A stretch of DNA of 64,000 nt. It comes from Caulobacterales bacterium (lineage in GTDB: Bacteria > Pseudomonadota > Alphaproteobacteria > Caulobacterales > Caulobacteraceae). Under the pieces are notes generated by a model. The model did not search any database and was not told the DNA's origin. It saw only the letters and a list, made by a program, of their open reading frames with translations. Position 1 is the stretch's first letter; each line of letters begins with the position of its first letter. Positions 31,291 through 39,939 of the stretch are shown piece by piece. The stretch covers positions 1 to 64,000 of the forward strand of contig JAEKKJ010000029.1 in NCBI GenBank assembly GCA_019510435.1. The letters are read 5' to 3'. Made by a program: the position numbers and the translations under genes.

Positions 31291-31473
31291 TCGTGAGTTC
31301 GGGCTGGAAGTCAACGTTACACAAAACCGTCAAAACCAGGCGCCGGCGCCGCTTCCACGCGCAATGCGCGTCCGATCCGCGCGCACCAGGGGTAAGCTCT
31401 GGCGTCCCGTTCGAATGTGCTGTTAGGGCTCCAGCACAGCTGGCCCTGCCCAGGTCGCCAAATATTGGGTCCG

Positions 31474-32112
31474 ATGGACGCCCACACCTATCCCGCCAAG
31501 GCGACGCCCAAGTCGCTGCGCACCCGCGCCCGGATCCTGGACGCGGCCATGCGGCTGTTCGCGCAGATCGGCTACCATGCCGCCAGCAACGCCGTGATCG
31601 CCGATGCGGCCCAGCTGACCCGCGGGGCCATGCTCTACCATTTCGCGACCCGCGAGGAGCTGGTGGAGGCGGCGATCGCCCACATCGAGCTGCACCGCGC
31701 GCGCCTGTTCGAACAGGCCGCGGCGGGGCCGCCGCCGCCGGGCGTGGACGCCACCGAACACGCCATCGACGCCTATTGGGCCCTCCTGCAGGAGCTGCCG
31801 TTCGTGGCCTTCGCCGAACTGGAGGCCGCCGCGCGCACCGATGCGATGCTCGCCGAGCGCCTGGCGGGGGCCCAGAGCGCCTTCGACCACGCCCAGGTGG
31901 GGGGAGACCGGTTCGGCGCCATGGTCCAGGCGGGCGCCGATCCGCGGTTCCAGACCAGCCGCGACCTGGGCCGCTTCCTCCTGGAGGGCCTGGCGAAGGG
32001 CTCCATGACCTATGACCAGCAGGCCCGCCGGGACCGCCTGCTCACCGTGGTCAAGCGCGCCGTGCGGATGCTGAACCGCAAGGGCGACCTGCACGACCTC
32101 TGGTCGGACTAG
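31474..32112 (+). CDS. TetR-family transcriptional regulator
   Basis: A 212-residue TetR protein. The helix-turn-helix is in ILDAAMRLFAQIGYHAASN and QLTRGAMLYHFATREELVEA, followed by a helical ligand domain. ATG 31474 begins MDAHTYPAK. It is divergent from the TetR-GT fusion across about 196 bases; the two TetR domains are not especially alike, so a recent duplication is unlikely. Its TAG stop lies in the terminal CTAG of an interspersed repeat. The target is unknown. Confidence 0.85.
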   Translation: MDAHTYPAKATPKSLRTRARILDAAMRLFAQIGYHAASNAVIADAAQLTRGAMLYHFATREELVEAAIAHIELHRARLFEQAAAGPPPPGVDATEHAIDAYWALLQELPFVAFAELEAAARTDAMLAERLAGAQSAFDHAQVGGDRFGAMVQAGADPRFQTSRDLGRFLLEGLAKGSMTYDQQARRDRLLTVVKRAVRMLNRKGDLHDLWSD

Positions 32113-32222
32113 AGCCTGTCCCGCTTTGATGGAACCATCAAAGCGGGAAGAACAGGCTCGCCACCTTTCGTCGACGAGCACGATTCAGACTCTTGTCGAT
32201 TCCGACAAAAGTCATCGTGCTC
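32109..32222 (+). repeat. Interspersed two-hairpin element (copy 1)
   Basis: A 114-base intergenic element. Hairpin A has a 13-base stem, CCCGCTTTGATGG (32120-32132) with CCATCAAAGCGGG (32135-32147), flanked by AGCCTGT and ACAGGCT. Hairpin B has outer arms GAGCACGAT (32176-32184) and ATCGTGCTC (32214-32222) around GACTCTTGTCG and CGACAAAAGTC. The same structure, inverted and about 85-90% identical, lies at 43244-43359. Copy 1 starts CTAG, and the TAG is the stop codon of the TetR gene. It fills the gap up to the dehydrogenase gene. Confidence 0.85.
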
Positions 32223-32231
32223 CAGCGGCGC

Positions 32232-33227
32232 TTAACCGCCGCCAGCCAGCACGTCCTTCGGGTCCGCGACATTGCGCAGGGCCTCTCCGCCCAGGTAGCG
32301 GCGCAGGTTGTCCAGGAAGAGGGCGTCGTTGCGCGCGGCGTTGCCGACGCTCATGCCGGACGAGTGCGGAGTCAGGGTGACCCGCGGATGCGCCCAGAAC
32401 GGGCTCTGCGCCGGCAGGGGCTCGACCTCGAAGACGTCGAGGACCGCCTGGCCCACGGCGCCGGACTCCAGGGCCGCCAGCAGCGCCGGCTCGTCCACCA
32501 GGGCGCCGCGGCCGACATTGACGAAGATCGCGCCCGGCTTCAGGGCGCCGAAGAAGCCGGCGTCGGCCATGTGCCGCGTCTGCGGCGTCGCCGGGACCGA
32601 CAGCACCACCACGTCGGCCTGGGGCAGCAGGCCCGGCAGCTCGTCCGGCGTGGCCATGGCGTCGGCGTCCGGGTGGGCGGCCGCATTGCGCCGGACGCCG
32701 GTGACCTGGGCGCCGAAGGCCCGCGCCCGGCGCGCCACGCCTTGGCCGATCGCGCCGAAGCCGACCACCACCCAGCGCGTGCCCTCCACCTCGCGGAAGA
32801 CCAGGCGCTTCCACTCGCCGGCGGCCTGCGCCGCACGTCGCCCCGGGCCGTCCTGCAGGGCGTCGAGGACGCCCCAGAGCACATAGTCCGCCATCCCCAC
32901 GGCCTGGCCGTGGCTGGTGGTCAGGACCGCGCCCTTCTGCACGAACTGGCCGAAGATCGCATGGTCGACCCCGGCCGCTCCGCTCTGAACCCATGCCAGG
33001 CCCGGCGACTTCAGCGCCGCCGTGAGGAAGATCGGAGCCTTCGGGCTGAAGAAGGCGTCGGCGTTGGCGTAGACGATATCCGGCTGGGCCTCATCCGCGG
33101 TCAGTTCGGCCTCGCCCAGCATCAGGCGCCCGTCCTCGCCCATCACCACCCGCTGGAGCGCGCCGGGCAGGGCGTCCAGCGCGTCGCGCAGCCGCGTGTG
33201 GGCCTTCTCGTGGATCAGCAGGCGCAT
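32232..33227 (-). CDS. D-isomer-specific 2-hydroxyacid dehydrogenase
   Basis: A 331-residue NAD(P)-dependent dehydrogenase. The Rossmann motif is VVVGFGAIGQGVARRARAFG; the substrate/catalytic Arg is in NVGRGALVDEPAL, a Glu follows in VFEVEPLP, and the catalytic His is in LTPHSSG. The N-terminal substrate domain is as long as in glyoxylate/hydroxypyruvate reductases. The exact substrate is open: glyoxylate, hydroxypyruvate or another 2-oxoacid. It ends close to the interspersed element; the start lies about 57 bases from the end of the next gene. Confidence 0.9.
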   Translation of the reverse strand: MRLLIHEKAHTRLRDALDALPGALQRVVMGEDGRLMLGEAELTADEAQPDIVYANADAFFSPKAPIFLTAALKSPGLAWVQSGAAGVDHAIFGQFVQKGAVLTTSHGQAVGMADYVLWGVLDALQDGPGRRAAQAAGEWKRLVFREVEGTRWVVVGFGAIGQGVARRARAFGAQVTGVRRNAAAHPDADAMATPDELPGLLPQADVVVLSVPATPQTRHMADAGFFGALKPGAIFVNVGRGALVDEPALLAALESGAVGQAVLDVFEVEPLPAQSPFWAHPRVTLTPHSSGMSVGNAARNDALFLDNLRRYLGGEALRNVADPKDVLAGGG

Positions 33228-33283
33228 GTGGGTCCCTCCGCGGCCGGCTTAGCCGCGGAGCGCCAGCCTGGCTAGTTCGGCGT

Positions 33284-35386
33284 TCAACGTCCGCCCGGCT
33301 TGGCCGCCGGCGCCGCGGCGACAGGCGCCGAGGCCGCTGGTGGCTGCCTCTGGGCCTGGCGCGGCCCGCCCAGGAACCCCTGGATCGCCTGCAGCTCGGC
33401 CAGGGAGATGCCGCCGTCGCCGTCCTTGTCGATCTGGGCGAAGTGGGCCTTGAGCTTCTCCCCAAGGTCCGCCTTCAGCTCCGACTTCTCGATCTTGCCG
33501 TCCATGTTCGCGTCGAACATGCCGAGCAGGCGCGTCTTGTCGATCAGCCGGTCGTAGTCGACGAGGCGGCTCGAGGTCTCCTCGGTCCAGCGGTAGCGGA
33601 TGGCCGTGTAGAACATCTCGTCCCACGACTGGTCGCCCCAGGGCACGGTCCGGGTCGGATCCGGGTTGGCCGGGTTCTGCTTGGAATTGTCGTACCAGTA
33701 GTGGGCGATCAGCTTCGAGCCGGGCGGGATCTTCAGCGGCTCGGCGAAGGTGTATTCCCGCTGCCAGTTGAAGTCGTAGCGCGGCATGGCCAGCAGCATC
33801 TTCTTCGTGCCGTCCGGGTACTGCACCCACAGGTCGGACGCGTAGCCGCGGTAGTGGGCGTGGGGGAAGGCCGAGTAGAGCAGCATCTCCTTCGGCACGT
33901 CGATGTAGGTGATCTCCTCGTGCCGCGCCTCGCCCGCCGGGATGACGATCTGCGGGTTCACGAGCACCGAGTTGTGCATCACCAGGCCGGGCTTCTCGCC
34001 GTCCTTGTAGAAGTAGAGCCCGATCACCGACTTGTCGGTCACCTGCTTGCCGAAGGGGGTGTAGTGCGCCTGGATGCCGATCGCGCCCCCCGGCGGCAGA
34101 TAGGTGCCGACGTTCTTGGGCCACAGGGTCGACTCCGAGCCCACCGCATAGCCGCCGACCGACGAGCCCCAGCGCGCCTCGTTGCCGACCCCGTCCTTCG
34201 GCACCTCGCTCAGATAGCCGCTGAGGAAGTGGTGTACGGCCTGGCGCTGGTCGACCTTGAAGGTCGTAGCCCGCAGCCATTTGCCCTCGGTGAGGGGGTT
34301 CACGATGATCGGCCGCTGGTAATCCACCACCCCACTCGCCGGGACTGTGTAGGCGGGGATCTCGAGGATCAGGTCCGGCTTGCCCAGCGGCCACTCGGCG
34401 GCCACTCGGCGCTTGGCGGCCAGCGGATCCGGACCTGCGCCACGCTCGGCGCCCTGGTCGATCCAGTGGACGATGGTCTTGATCTCGTCGGGCGACAGGC
34501 TCTTGTCGTTGGCGAACTTGCCGACATGCGGATCGACGTTCCACGGCGGCATGCGATGCGTGCGCAGCACCTCGCGGATCATGGGCGAGAAGCCCTTGAC
34601 CATGTCGTAGCCGGACATGGCGAAGGGGCCGATCCCACCTTCCTGGTGGCAGGCGACGCACTTCTTCTCGAGGATCGGCGCCACGTCCTTGGAATAGGAG
34701 ATCCTGGTCGCCGCCACCTGGGCCCGGCCCGGGAAGTCCACCAGGCAGCCGGGGCTCTGCAGGTTGGTGGCGACGGGCTGCTTGCCGGCCAGCACCGCCT
34801 CGATGGCGTCGGCGGCGTAGGCGTGGCCCGCCGCGCCGGCCTGGGAGCCGTAGGTCTGGCGGTCGTCCAGCGGGCCCCGGTAGGCGACCTTCCAGGTCTT
34901 GGGGTCGATCACGAAGAACTCGGCGGTGCGGGTGACGCCCAGCTGTTCGCCCACCAGCTGGTTGGAATCCATCAGGATCGGCACGTCGAAGCCGTACTCC
35001 GCCTTCTCCTTGGCGATGGCGTCACGGCTGTCCTGGATCGAGGAGTTGAGCATCAGGAACTGGACGCCCTGGGCTTCGTATTTCGCCTTCAGGGCCTTCA
35101 GCGCCGGCGCCATGGCGCGCGAGATCGGGCAGCTGTTGCCCTGGGTGACGATCACCACGGCCTTGGCGTCGCTCATCCGATAGAGCTCGTGGCCCATGTA
35201 GTCGGTGTCGGCCAGCATGAAGTTGGCGGCCATCGTCGGCACGGGGACCGAGACGTTCTCCTCCGCCATCGCCGCCGTGGGGGCGCTGGAGGCCAGGGCG
35301 TTCGGCGCCTCTCCGCCGCCCGCGCAACCGTACAGCAGGGCCGCCGCGGCCGTGGTCGCCAGCGCGGTGATCAGCGCCTTGCTCAT
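33284..35386 (-). CDS. Redoxin - cytochrome c - copper monooxygenase-like - EF-hand lipoprotein
   Basis: A 700-residue lipoprotein, Cys21 in LLYGC, with GGGAGG before ATG 35386. A thioredoxin/peroxiredoxin-like domain at about 45-200 has a single Cys86 (GNSCPISRAM). A cytochrome c heme motif CVACH lies at 243-247. The region about 370-600 resembles copper type II ascorbate-dependent monooxygenases, with His clusters QAVHHFL (385-386), IQAHYTPF (441) and FPHAHYRGY (509-511). Two EF-hands close it: D624-E635 and D653-E664. It is likely periplasmic or outer-membrane-facing and redox-active on an unknown substrate. The domain series is seen; the reaction is inferred. Confidence 0.85.
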   Translation of the reverse strand: MSKALITALATTAAAALLYGCAGGGEAPNALASSAPTAAMAEENVSVPVPTMAANFMLADTDYMGHELYRMSDAKAVVIVTQGNSCPISRAMAPALKALKAKYEAQGVQFLMLNSSIQDSRDAIAKEKAEYGFDVPILMDSNQLVGEQLGVTRTAEFFVIDPKTWKVAYRGPLDDRQTYGSQAGAAGHAYAADAIEAVLAGKQPVATNLQSPGCLVDFPGRAQVAATRISYSKDVAPILEKKCVACHQEGGIGPFAMSGYDMVKGFSPMIREVLRTHRMPPWNVDPHVGKFANDKSLSPDEIKTIVHWIDQGAERGAGPDPLAAKRRVAAEWPLGKPDLILEIPAYTVPASGVVDYQRPIIVNPLTEGKWLRATTFKVDQRQAVHHFLSGYLSEVPKDGVGNEARWGSSVGGYAVGSESTLWPKNVGTYLPPGGAIGIQAHYTPFGKQVTDKSVIGLYFYKDGEKPGLVMHNSVLVNPQIVIPAGEARHEEITYIDVPKEMLLYSAFPHAHYRGYASDLWVQYPDGTKKMLLAMPRYDFNWQREYTFAEPLKIPPGSKLIAHYWYDNSKQNPANPDPTRTVPWGDQSWDEMFYTAIRYRWTEETSSRLVDYDRLIDKTRLLGMFDANMDGKIEKSELKADLGEKLKAHFAQIDKDGDGGISLAELQAIQGFLGGPRQAQRQPPAASAPVAAAPAAKPGGR

Positions 35387-35578
35387 GGAAAGCCTCCCCG
35401 TGGGCCGCGGAGAGCCGACGCCCAGCCCGGGCCCACACTTCAAAATTTTGCGTTACGCCAAATCATACCCAAACACCGAACCGTTGCACCATTATTTCTT
35501 ATCACCGTTCAGATGGGTGCGGCTCCGCTCCCCCGCCTTCAGGGATATGTGTCCAGAGGGCCGAAGGGACCCAAATAC

Positions 35579-37342
35579 CTACCGCGCCGCTTCCGCCGCG
35601 ATCCACGCGTCGACGCGGGCTTCCAGCAGGTCCAGGGGCAGGGGGCCGGCCAGGAGGACGGTGTCGTGGAAGCGGCGGATGTCGAACTTGGCGCCGAGCT
35701 TGGCCTTGGCGCGCTCGCGCAGCTCCAGGATCTTCAGCTGACCCACCTTGTAGGCCAGGGCCTGGCCCGGCCAGCCGACGTAGCGGGCCACTTCAACGTC
35801 GATATTGTGCGGGGCGAGCGCGGTGTTCTCCAGGAAGCAGGCCTTGGCCTGGGGGAGGTTCCAGCCCAGCCAGTGGATGCCCGTGTCGGCCACCAGGCGG
35901 CAGGCGCGCCACATCTCCATGGAGAGCATGCCGAACCGCTCGTAGGGGTCGCGGTAGATCCCCATCTCGCCGGCCAGGCGCTCGGAATAGAGGCCCCAGC
36001 CCTCGGTGAAGGCGGTGACGTCCGCGTTGCGACGGAAGGCGGGCACGCCCTGCAGCTCCTGGCCGAGGGCGATCTGCAGGTGGTGGCCCGGCACGCTCTC
36101 GTGCGCCGCCAGCGCCGGCAGCTCGTAGAGCGGGCGCTGGTCCAGGTGGCTGGTGTTGACCATGAAGCCGCCGGCGATGCCCTGCTTGGGGGCGCCCTCG
36201 AAGTAGCGGGCGGAGGTGTAGGTCTCCTCGATCTCGGCCGGCACCGGGCGCACGCCGAAGGTCAGCCGCGGCAGGGTCCCGAACCAGCGCGGCAGCACGT
36301 CGTCGATGCGCTTGTCGATCAGGGCGGCCTTTTCCAGCAAGTCCTCGCGGGTGGTGACGTAGAACCGCGGGTCCTTGCGCAGCATGGCGATGAAGGCGGG
36401 CAGGTCGCCCTTGAAGCCGGTCTCGGCCATGACGCCCTGCATCTCGGCGCGGATGCGCGCCACCTCGGACTCGCCCAGGGCGTGGATCTGGTCGGGCGTG
36501 AGGTTGGTGGTGGTGTGGTCGGCGACCACCCAGCGGTAATAGGCCTCGCCGCCGGCGACGCCGCGGATGCCGAGGCCGGGCCGGCTGGCGGGCAGGTATT
36601 CCTTCTCCACGAACGTAGCGAAGCTCTGCTGGGCGGGGCGGATCTGGTCGCGGATGATCGCCACGGCCGCCGCCTTGTCCGCCGCCAGCTCGGCCGGCGA
36701 GAGCTTGGCGTCCGCGAACGGCTTCAGCAGCGGGTCGGCGTCCACGGGCCGTTCCACCGCCTGCTTCGCCCGGGTCAGCACCACCTCGTTGGTGGAACGG
36801 GGCTGGGTGAAGCGGGTCTTCACCCCCCGGCGGGCGTTGTCGATGTTCTGGGCGTAGTAGCGGGGCAGGGCCTTCAGCCGCGAGAGCCAGGCCTGGGCGT
36901 CGGCCTCGCTGTCCAGATGCGTGGTCGAGGCCAGATAGTTCATCTCGTCGTCGAAGCCCTCGTCGCTGTTGAAGGGCATCCGCGCCTCGTCGAAGGCGAT
37001 GGCCTTGATGCGCCGGTCCAGGGTCCAGGCCAGGAAGTCGCGGTTGAGCCGCGCCTCGGTGGAGAGGTCCTTGGGATCGATCGCCGCAAGCCGCGCCTTG
37101 AACTCCTCGTAGAAGCTCTTGCGCAGGGAATCGGCGCCCACTGAGACGTCCGGCAGCTTGGCCAGGGCCTTGCGGTCGCCCTCGTGTCCCGCCTGCACCG
37201 GATCCTGGCTCAGCGCATAGGCCTCGTAGTCGGCCACCAGCTGGTTCAGCGACGTGTCGTCGGCCCGGGCGGGACCCGCCGCGACGCTGAGCGCAAGAGC
37301 GATGGCCACGGCGAGCATGGGGGCGGTCGTAAGGGGGCGCAT
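35579..37342 (-). CDS. DUF885 family putative metallopeptidase, exported
   Basis: A 587-residue protein with a signal peptide (MRPLTTAPMLAVAIALALSV, cleaved near ARADD). It belongs to DUF885, whose members are thought to be zinc carboxypeptidase- or aminopeptidase-like. The motif HESVPGHHLQ (H-E-x-x-x-H) and a downstream FTEGWGLYSE (Glu ligand) are present. ATG 37342 with GGAGTCCC upstream is chosen because it gives the signal peptide. It is monocistronic by spacing and divergent from the permease gene by 110 bases. Confidence 0.87.
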   Translation of the reverse strand: MRPLTTAPMLAVAIALALSVAAGPARADDTSLNQLVADYEAYALSQDPVQAGHEGDRKALAKLPDVSVGADSLRKSFYEEFKARLAAIDPKDLSTEARLNRDFLAWTLDRRIKAIAFDEARMPFNSDEGFDDEMNYLASTTHLDSEADAQAWLSRLKALPRYYAQNIDNARRGVKTRFTQPRSTNEVVLTRAKQAVERPVDADPLLKPFADAKLSPAELAADKAAAVAIIRDQIRPAQQSFATFVEKEYLPASRPGLGIRGVAGGEAYYRWVVADHTTTNLTPDQIHALGESEVARIRAEMQGVMAETGFKGDLPAFIAMLRKDPRFYVTTREDLLEKAALIDKRIDDVLPRWFGTLPRLTFGVRPVPAEIEETYTSARYFEGAPKQGIAGGFMVNTSHLDQRPLYELPALAAHESVPGHHLQIALGQELQGVPAFRRNADVTAFTEGWGLYSERLAGEMGIYRDPYERFGMLSMEMWRACRLVADTGIHWLGWNLPQAKACFLENTALAPHNIDVEVARYVGWPGQALAYKVGQLKILELRERAKAKLGAKFDIRRFHDTVLLAGPLPLDLLEARVDAWIAAEAAR

Positions 37343-37452
37343 CGGGACTCCATTCGGCGGGCGGCCAAGCTCGCGCGTCCCGCGGCCGGCGCCAAGCCTT
37401 GGCATTACGCCCGGCTCAGGCCAAATCTGCCCTTCAACCCGAGGGGATGCGC

Positions 37453-38883
37453 ATGAATTTTGTCACCCGCAGGAAGCCGATCGAATTCGCCGCCCCGGAT
37501 GGAGAGGCTGGTGGTGAGGGCCGCCACCTCAAGAAGACCCTGGGCTGGCCGCACCTGGTCGCCCTGGGCGTGGGCGCCATCATCGGCACCGGCATCTACA
37601 CCCTGATCGGCGTCGGGGCCGGCCAGGCGGGGCCCGCGGTGATCCTGTCCTTCGGCATCGCGGGGGCGGTCTGCGCCTTCGCCGCGCTCTGCTACGCCGA
37701 GATGGCCACGCTCATACCGCAAGCCGGGAGCGCCTATACCTACACCTATGCCGGCATGGGCGAGTTGCTCGGCTGGATTATCGGCTGGAGCCTGATCCTC
37801 GAATACACGGTGGTCTGCTCGACCGTGGCGGTGGGATGGTCCGGATATGCCGAGGGCTTCCTCGCCAGCCATGGTTGGGCCGTGCCCCAAGTCCTCGCGG
37901 CCGGCCCGTGGGGCGACAAGCCCGGACTGGTGAACTTGCCCGCGATTGTCATCACACTCCTGGTGACCGGCATGCTGCTTGTCGGCACCCGGGAGAGCGC
38001 CACGGTGAACTTCTACCTGGTGATCTTCAAAGTTGTCGCGCTGGCCGCGTTCGTCGCGCTTACGCTGCCAGGCTTCGACGCGAGCCATTTCACTCCATTC
38101 ATGCCCTTTGGCTTCAGCGCCCACGTCGGTCCGGATGGCGCGAAGACTGGTGTAATGGCAGCCGCGGCTGTGATCTTCTTCGCATTCTACGGATTTGACG
38201 CGATCTCAACGGCGGCTGAGGAAACCAAGAATCCGGCCAAAGACCTGACCATCGGCATCATTGGATCGATGTTGGCCTGCGCCGCCATCTATATGGTTGT
38301 GGCGGCATCGGCGCTCGGTGCGCTGCCATTCGATGTGTTCGCCAAGAGCGGCGAGCCTCTGGCGTTCGTCTTGCGCGAAAAAGGCCACCCGCTGGTCGCC
38401 GTGCTGATCGCCGCGGCCGCAGTCATCGCGCTTCCGACCGTGATCATGGCGTTTATGTTCGGCCAGAGCCGGGTCTTCTTCGCGATGTCGCGCGACGGGT
38501 TATTGCCGACAAGGCTTTCGGCGGTGAACCGCCGCGGCGTCCCGGCGGCCGTGACCATCCTCACAGGGGTCTGCGCCGCAGCCATGGCCGGAATTCTGCC
38601 GCTGAAGTTCATTGCCGAGGTCGCGAACGCCGGCACGCTTGCCGCCTTCATCGCCACCGCCATCTCCATGATGGTGCTGCGACGCCGCCGACCGGACCTT
38701 CCGCGGCCGTTCCGCACGCCGGTGTGGTGGGCAGTGGGACCCTTGGCGGTGATCGGCTGCGTCTATCTCTTCAGCAGTCTACAGACCATCACCCAGGTGA
38801 TGTTCTTCATCTGGAATGGCCTGGGCGTGCTCGTTTACCTGGCCTACGGCCGGACCAGCAGCCGGTTGGCGACGGGAAGCTGA
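37453..38883 (+). CDS. APC-family amino acid permease
   Basis: A 476-residue permease with about 12 membrane helices of the cationic amino acid transporter (YfnA/CAT) type. TM1 is GVGAIIGTGIYTLIGVGAG, preceded by LGWPHLVAL; FYGFDAISTAAEETKNP is a signature of the family; SRVFFAMSRDGLLP follows. ATG 37453 with GAGGGG six bases upstream is preferred over ATG 37447. From about 37.9 kb the third codon positions are visibly less G+C-rich than in neighbouring genes, hinting at different ancestry. It converges with oxyR. Confidence 0.9.
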   Translation: MNFVTRRKPIEFAAPDGEAGGEGRHLKKTLGWPHLVALGVGAIIGTGIYTLIGVGAGQAGPAVILSFGIAGAVCAFAALCYAEMATLIPQAGSAYTYTYAGMGELLGWIIGWSLILEYTVVCSTVAVGWSGYAEGFLASHGWAVPQVLAAGPWGDKPGLVNLPAIVITLLVTGMLLVGTRESATVNFYLVIFKVVALAAFVALTLPGFDASHFTPFMPFGFSAHVGPDGAKTGVMAAAAVIFFAFYGFDAISTAAEETKNPAKDLTIGIIGSMLACAAIYMVVAASALGALPFDVFAKSGEPLAFVLREKGHPLVAVLIAAAAVIALPTVIMAFMFGQSRVFFAMSRDGLLPTRLSAVNRRGVPAAVTILTGVCAAAMAGILPLKFIAEVANAGTLAAFIATAISMMVLRRRRPDLPRPFRTPVWWAVGPLAVIGCVYLFSSLQTITQVMFFIWNGLGVLVYLAYGRTSSRLATGS

Positions 38884-38892
38884 CGGCCGGCC

Positions 38893-39789
38893 TCAGGCTT
38901 CCTTCAGCACCTCCGCCAGCAGCCGACCCTCCGCCCGCCGGTTCGAGCCCGCGCGCCAGGCCACCACGATCTCGCGCGCCGGGTGCTCGGCGGCGATCGG
39001 GCGGACGGCCACGTGCGCCGCCTGCGCCAGTCCCGCCGCCACCGCCATCTGCGGCAGGAAGGTGACGCCCAAGCCCGAGCCCACCATCTGCACCAGGGTC
39101 GGCAGCGAGGTGGCGGCGAACGGCTCCTCGCCGGTGCCGGTGCGCGGCGGGTTCAGGCGGCAGGCCGAGAGCGCATGCTCGCGCAGGCAGTGGCCGTCCT
39201 CCAGCAGGATCAGGTTCTCCCGCTCCAGCTGCTCGGGCGTCGCCCGCTCCAGCCGCGCCAGCGGGTGGTCGGCCGGCACCGCCGCCAGCAGCTCGTCGTC
39301 CCGCACCGGCGCCCACTCCAGCCCGCCCATGTCGTAGGGCAGGGCGATCAGCGCCGCGTCCAGGCGGCCCGCCTTCAGCTGGGCGATCAGGCGCTGGGTC
39401 AGGTCCTCGCGCAGGAACAGCCGCAGCTTGGGGAACCGCTCGCGCAGCAGCGGCAGGGCGCCCGGCAGCAGGAAGGGGGCGATCGTCGGGATCACGCCCA
39501 GGCGGAAGCGGCCGGTCAGCGGCTGGCCCGCGTTCTTGGCGGCCTCCACCAGCTCCTCGGCCTCGTTGAGGATCACGGTCGCCCGCCGCAGGGCCTCCTC
39601 GCCCACCGGCGTCAGAATCACGCCCGAGCGCGCGCGGTCGACCACCGGCGCGCCCAGGGTCCGCTCCAGCTCCTGGATGCCCGCCGAAAGGGTCGGCTGG
39701 GTGACGTGCGCCGCGTCCGCCGCCTTGCCGAAGGCGCCCTGCTCGGCGAGCAGCTTCAGGTACTGCAGCTGGCGGATGGTGGGCAGCAT
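38893..39789 (-). CDS. oxyR: OxyR, LysR-type peroxide sensor
   Basis: A 298-residue LysR-type regulator. The N-terminal helix-turn-helix (FGKAADAAHVTQPTLSAGIQ) is followed by a periplasmic-binding-like domain. The redox pair C201 and C210 sits in LLEDGHCLREHALSAC, with the same spacing as C199/C208 of E. coli OxyR. It is therefore a peroxide sensor that activates ahpC. It is divergent from ahpC with two ATAG-N7-CTAT boxes between them. Confidence 0.93.
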   Translation of the reverse strand: MLPTIRQLQYLKLLAEQGAFGKAADAAHVTQPTLSAGIQELERTLGAPVVDRARSGVILTPVGEEALRRATVILNEAEELVEAAKNAGQPLTGRFRLGVIPTIAPFLLPGALPLLRERFPKLRLFLREDLTQRLIAQLKAGRLDAALIALPYDMGGLEWAPVRDDELLAAVPADHPLARLERATPEQLERENLILLEDGHCLREHALSACRLNPPRTGTGEEPFAATSLPTLVQMVGSGLGVTFLPQMAVAAGLAQAAHVAVRPIAAEHPAREIVVAWRAGSNRRAEGRLLAEVLKEA

Positions 39790-39819
39790 AGGCGGAGACT
39801 CCAGCGGAACCGCGGCACC

Positions 39820-39882
39820 ATAGGCCGGCTCTATCTCAAAGGCAAAAACTATCGATTAGAAAATTGGATAGAGCGCGCCTAT
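39820..39882. promoter_or_regulatory. OxyR operator: two ATAG-N7-CTAT motifs
   Basis: ATAG-GCCGGCT-CTAT lies at 39820-39834 and ATAG-AGCGCGC-CTAT at 39868-39882. They are separated by 33 bases containing a further CTAT (39849-39852) and an AT-rich stretch. The E. coli OxyR consensus is built from ATAG-N7-CTAT units. The site is in the divergent oxyR/ahpC promoter region, just where OxyR is expected to bind. Confidence 0.75.
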
Positions 39883-39939
39883 CTCCTCGTCATCGGCGAC
39901 GGGCCTCCCGCCGCCACCCCAATTCCAGAGGAGATTTCG

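Noticed and set aside
33443..37144. A 1233-codon open frame on the plus strand opposite the redox lipoprotein and DUF885 genes
   Set aside because: Same reason: antisense of two genes with clear domains and signal peptides.
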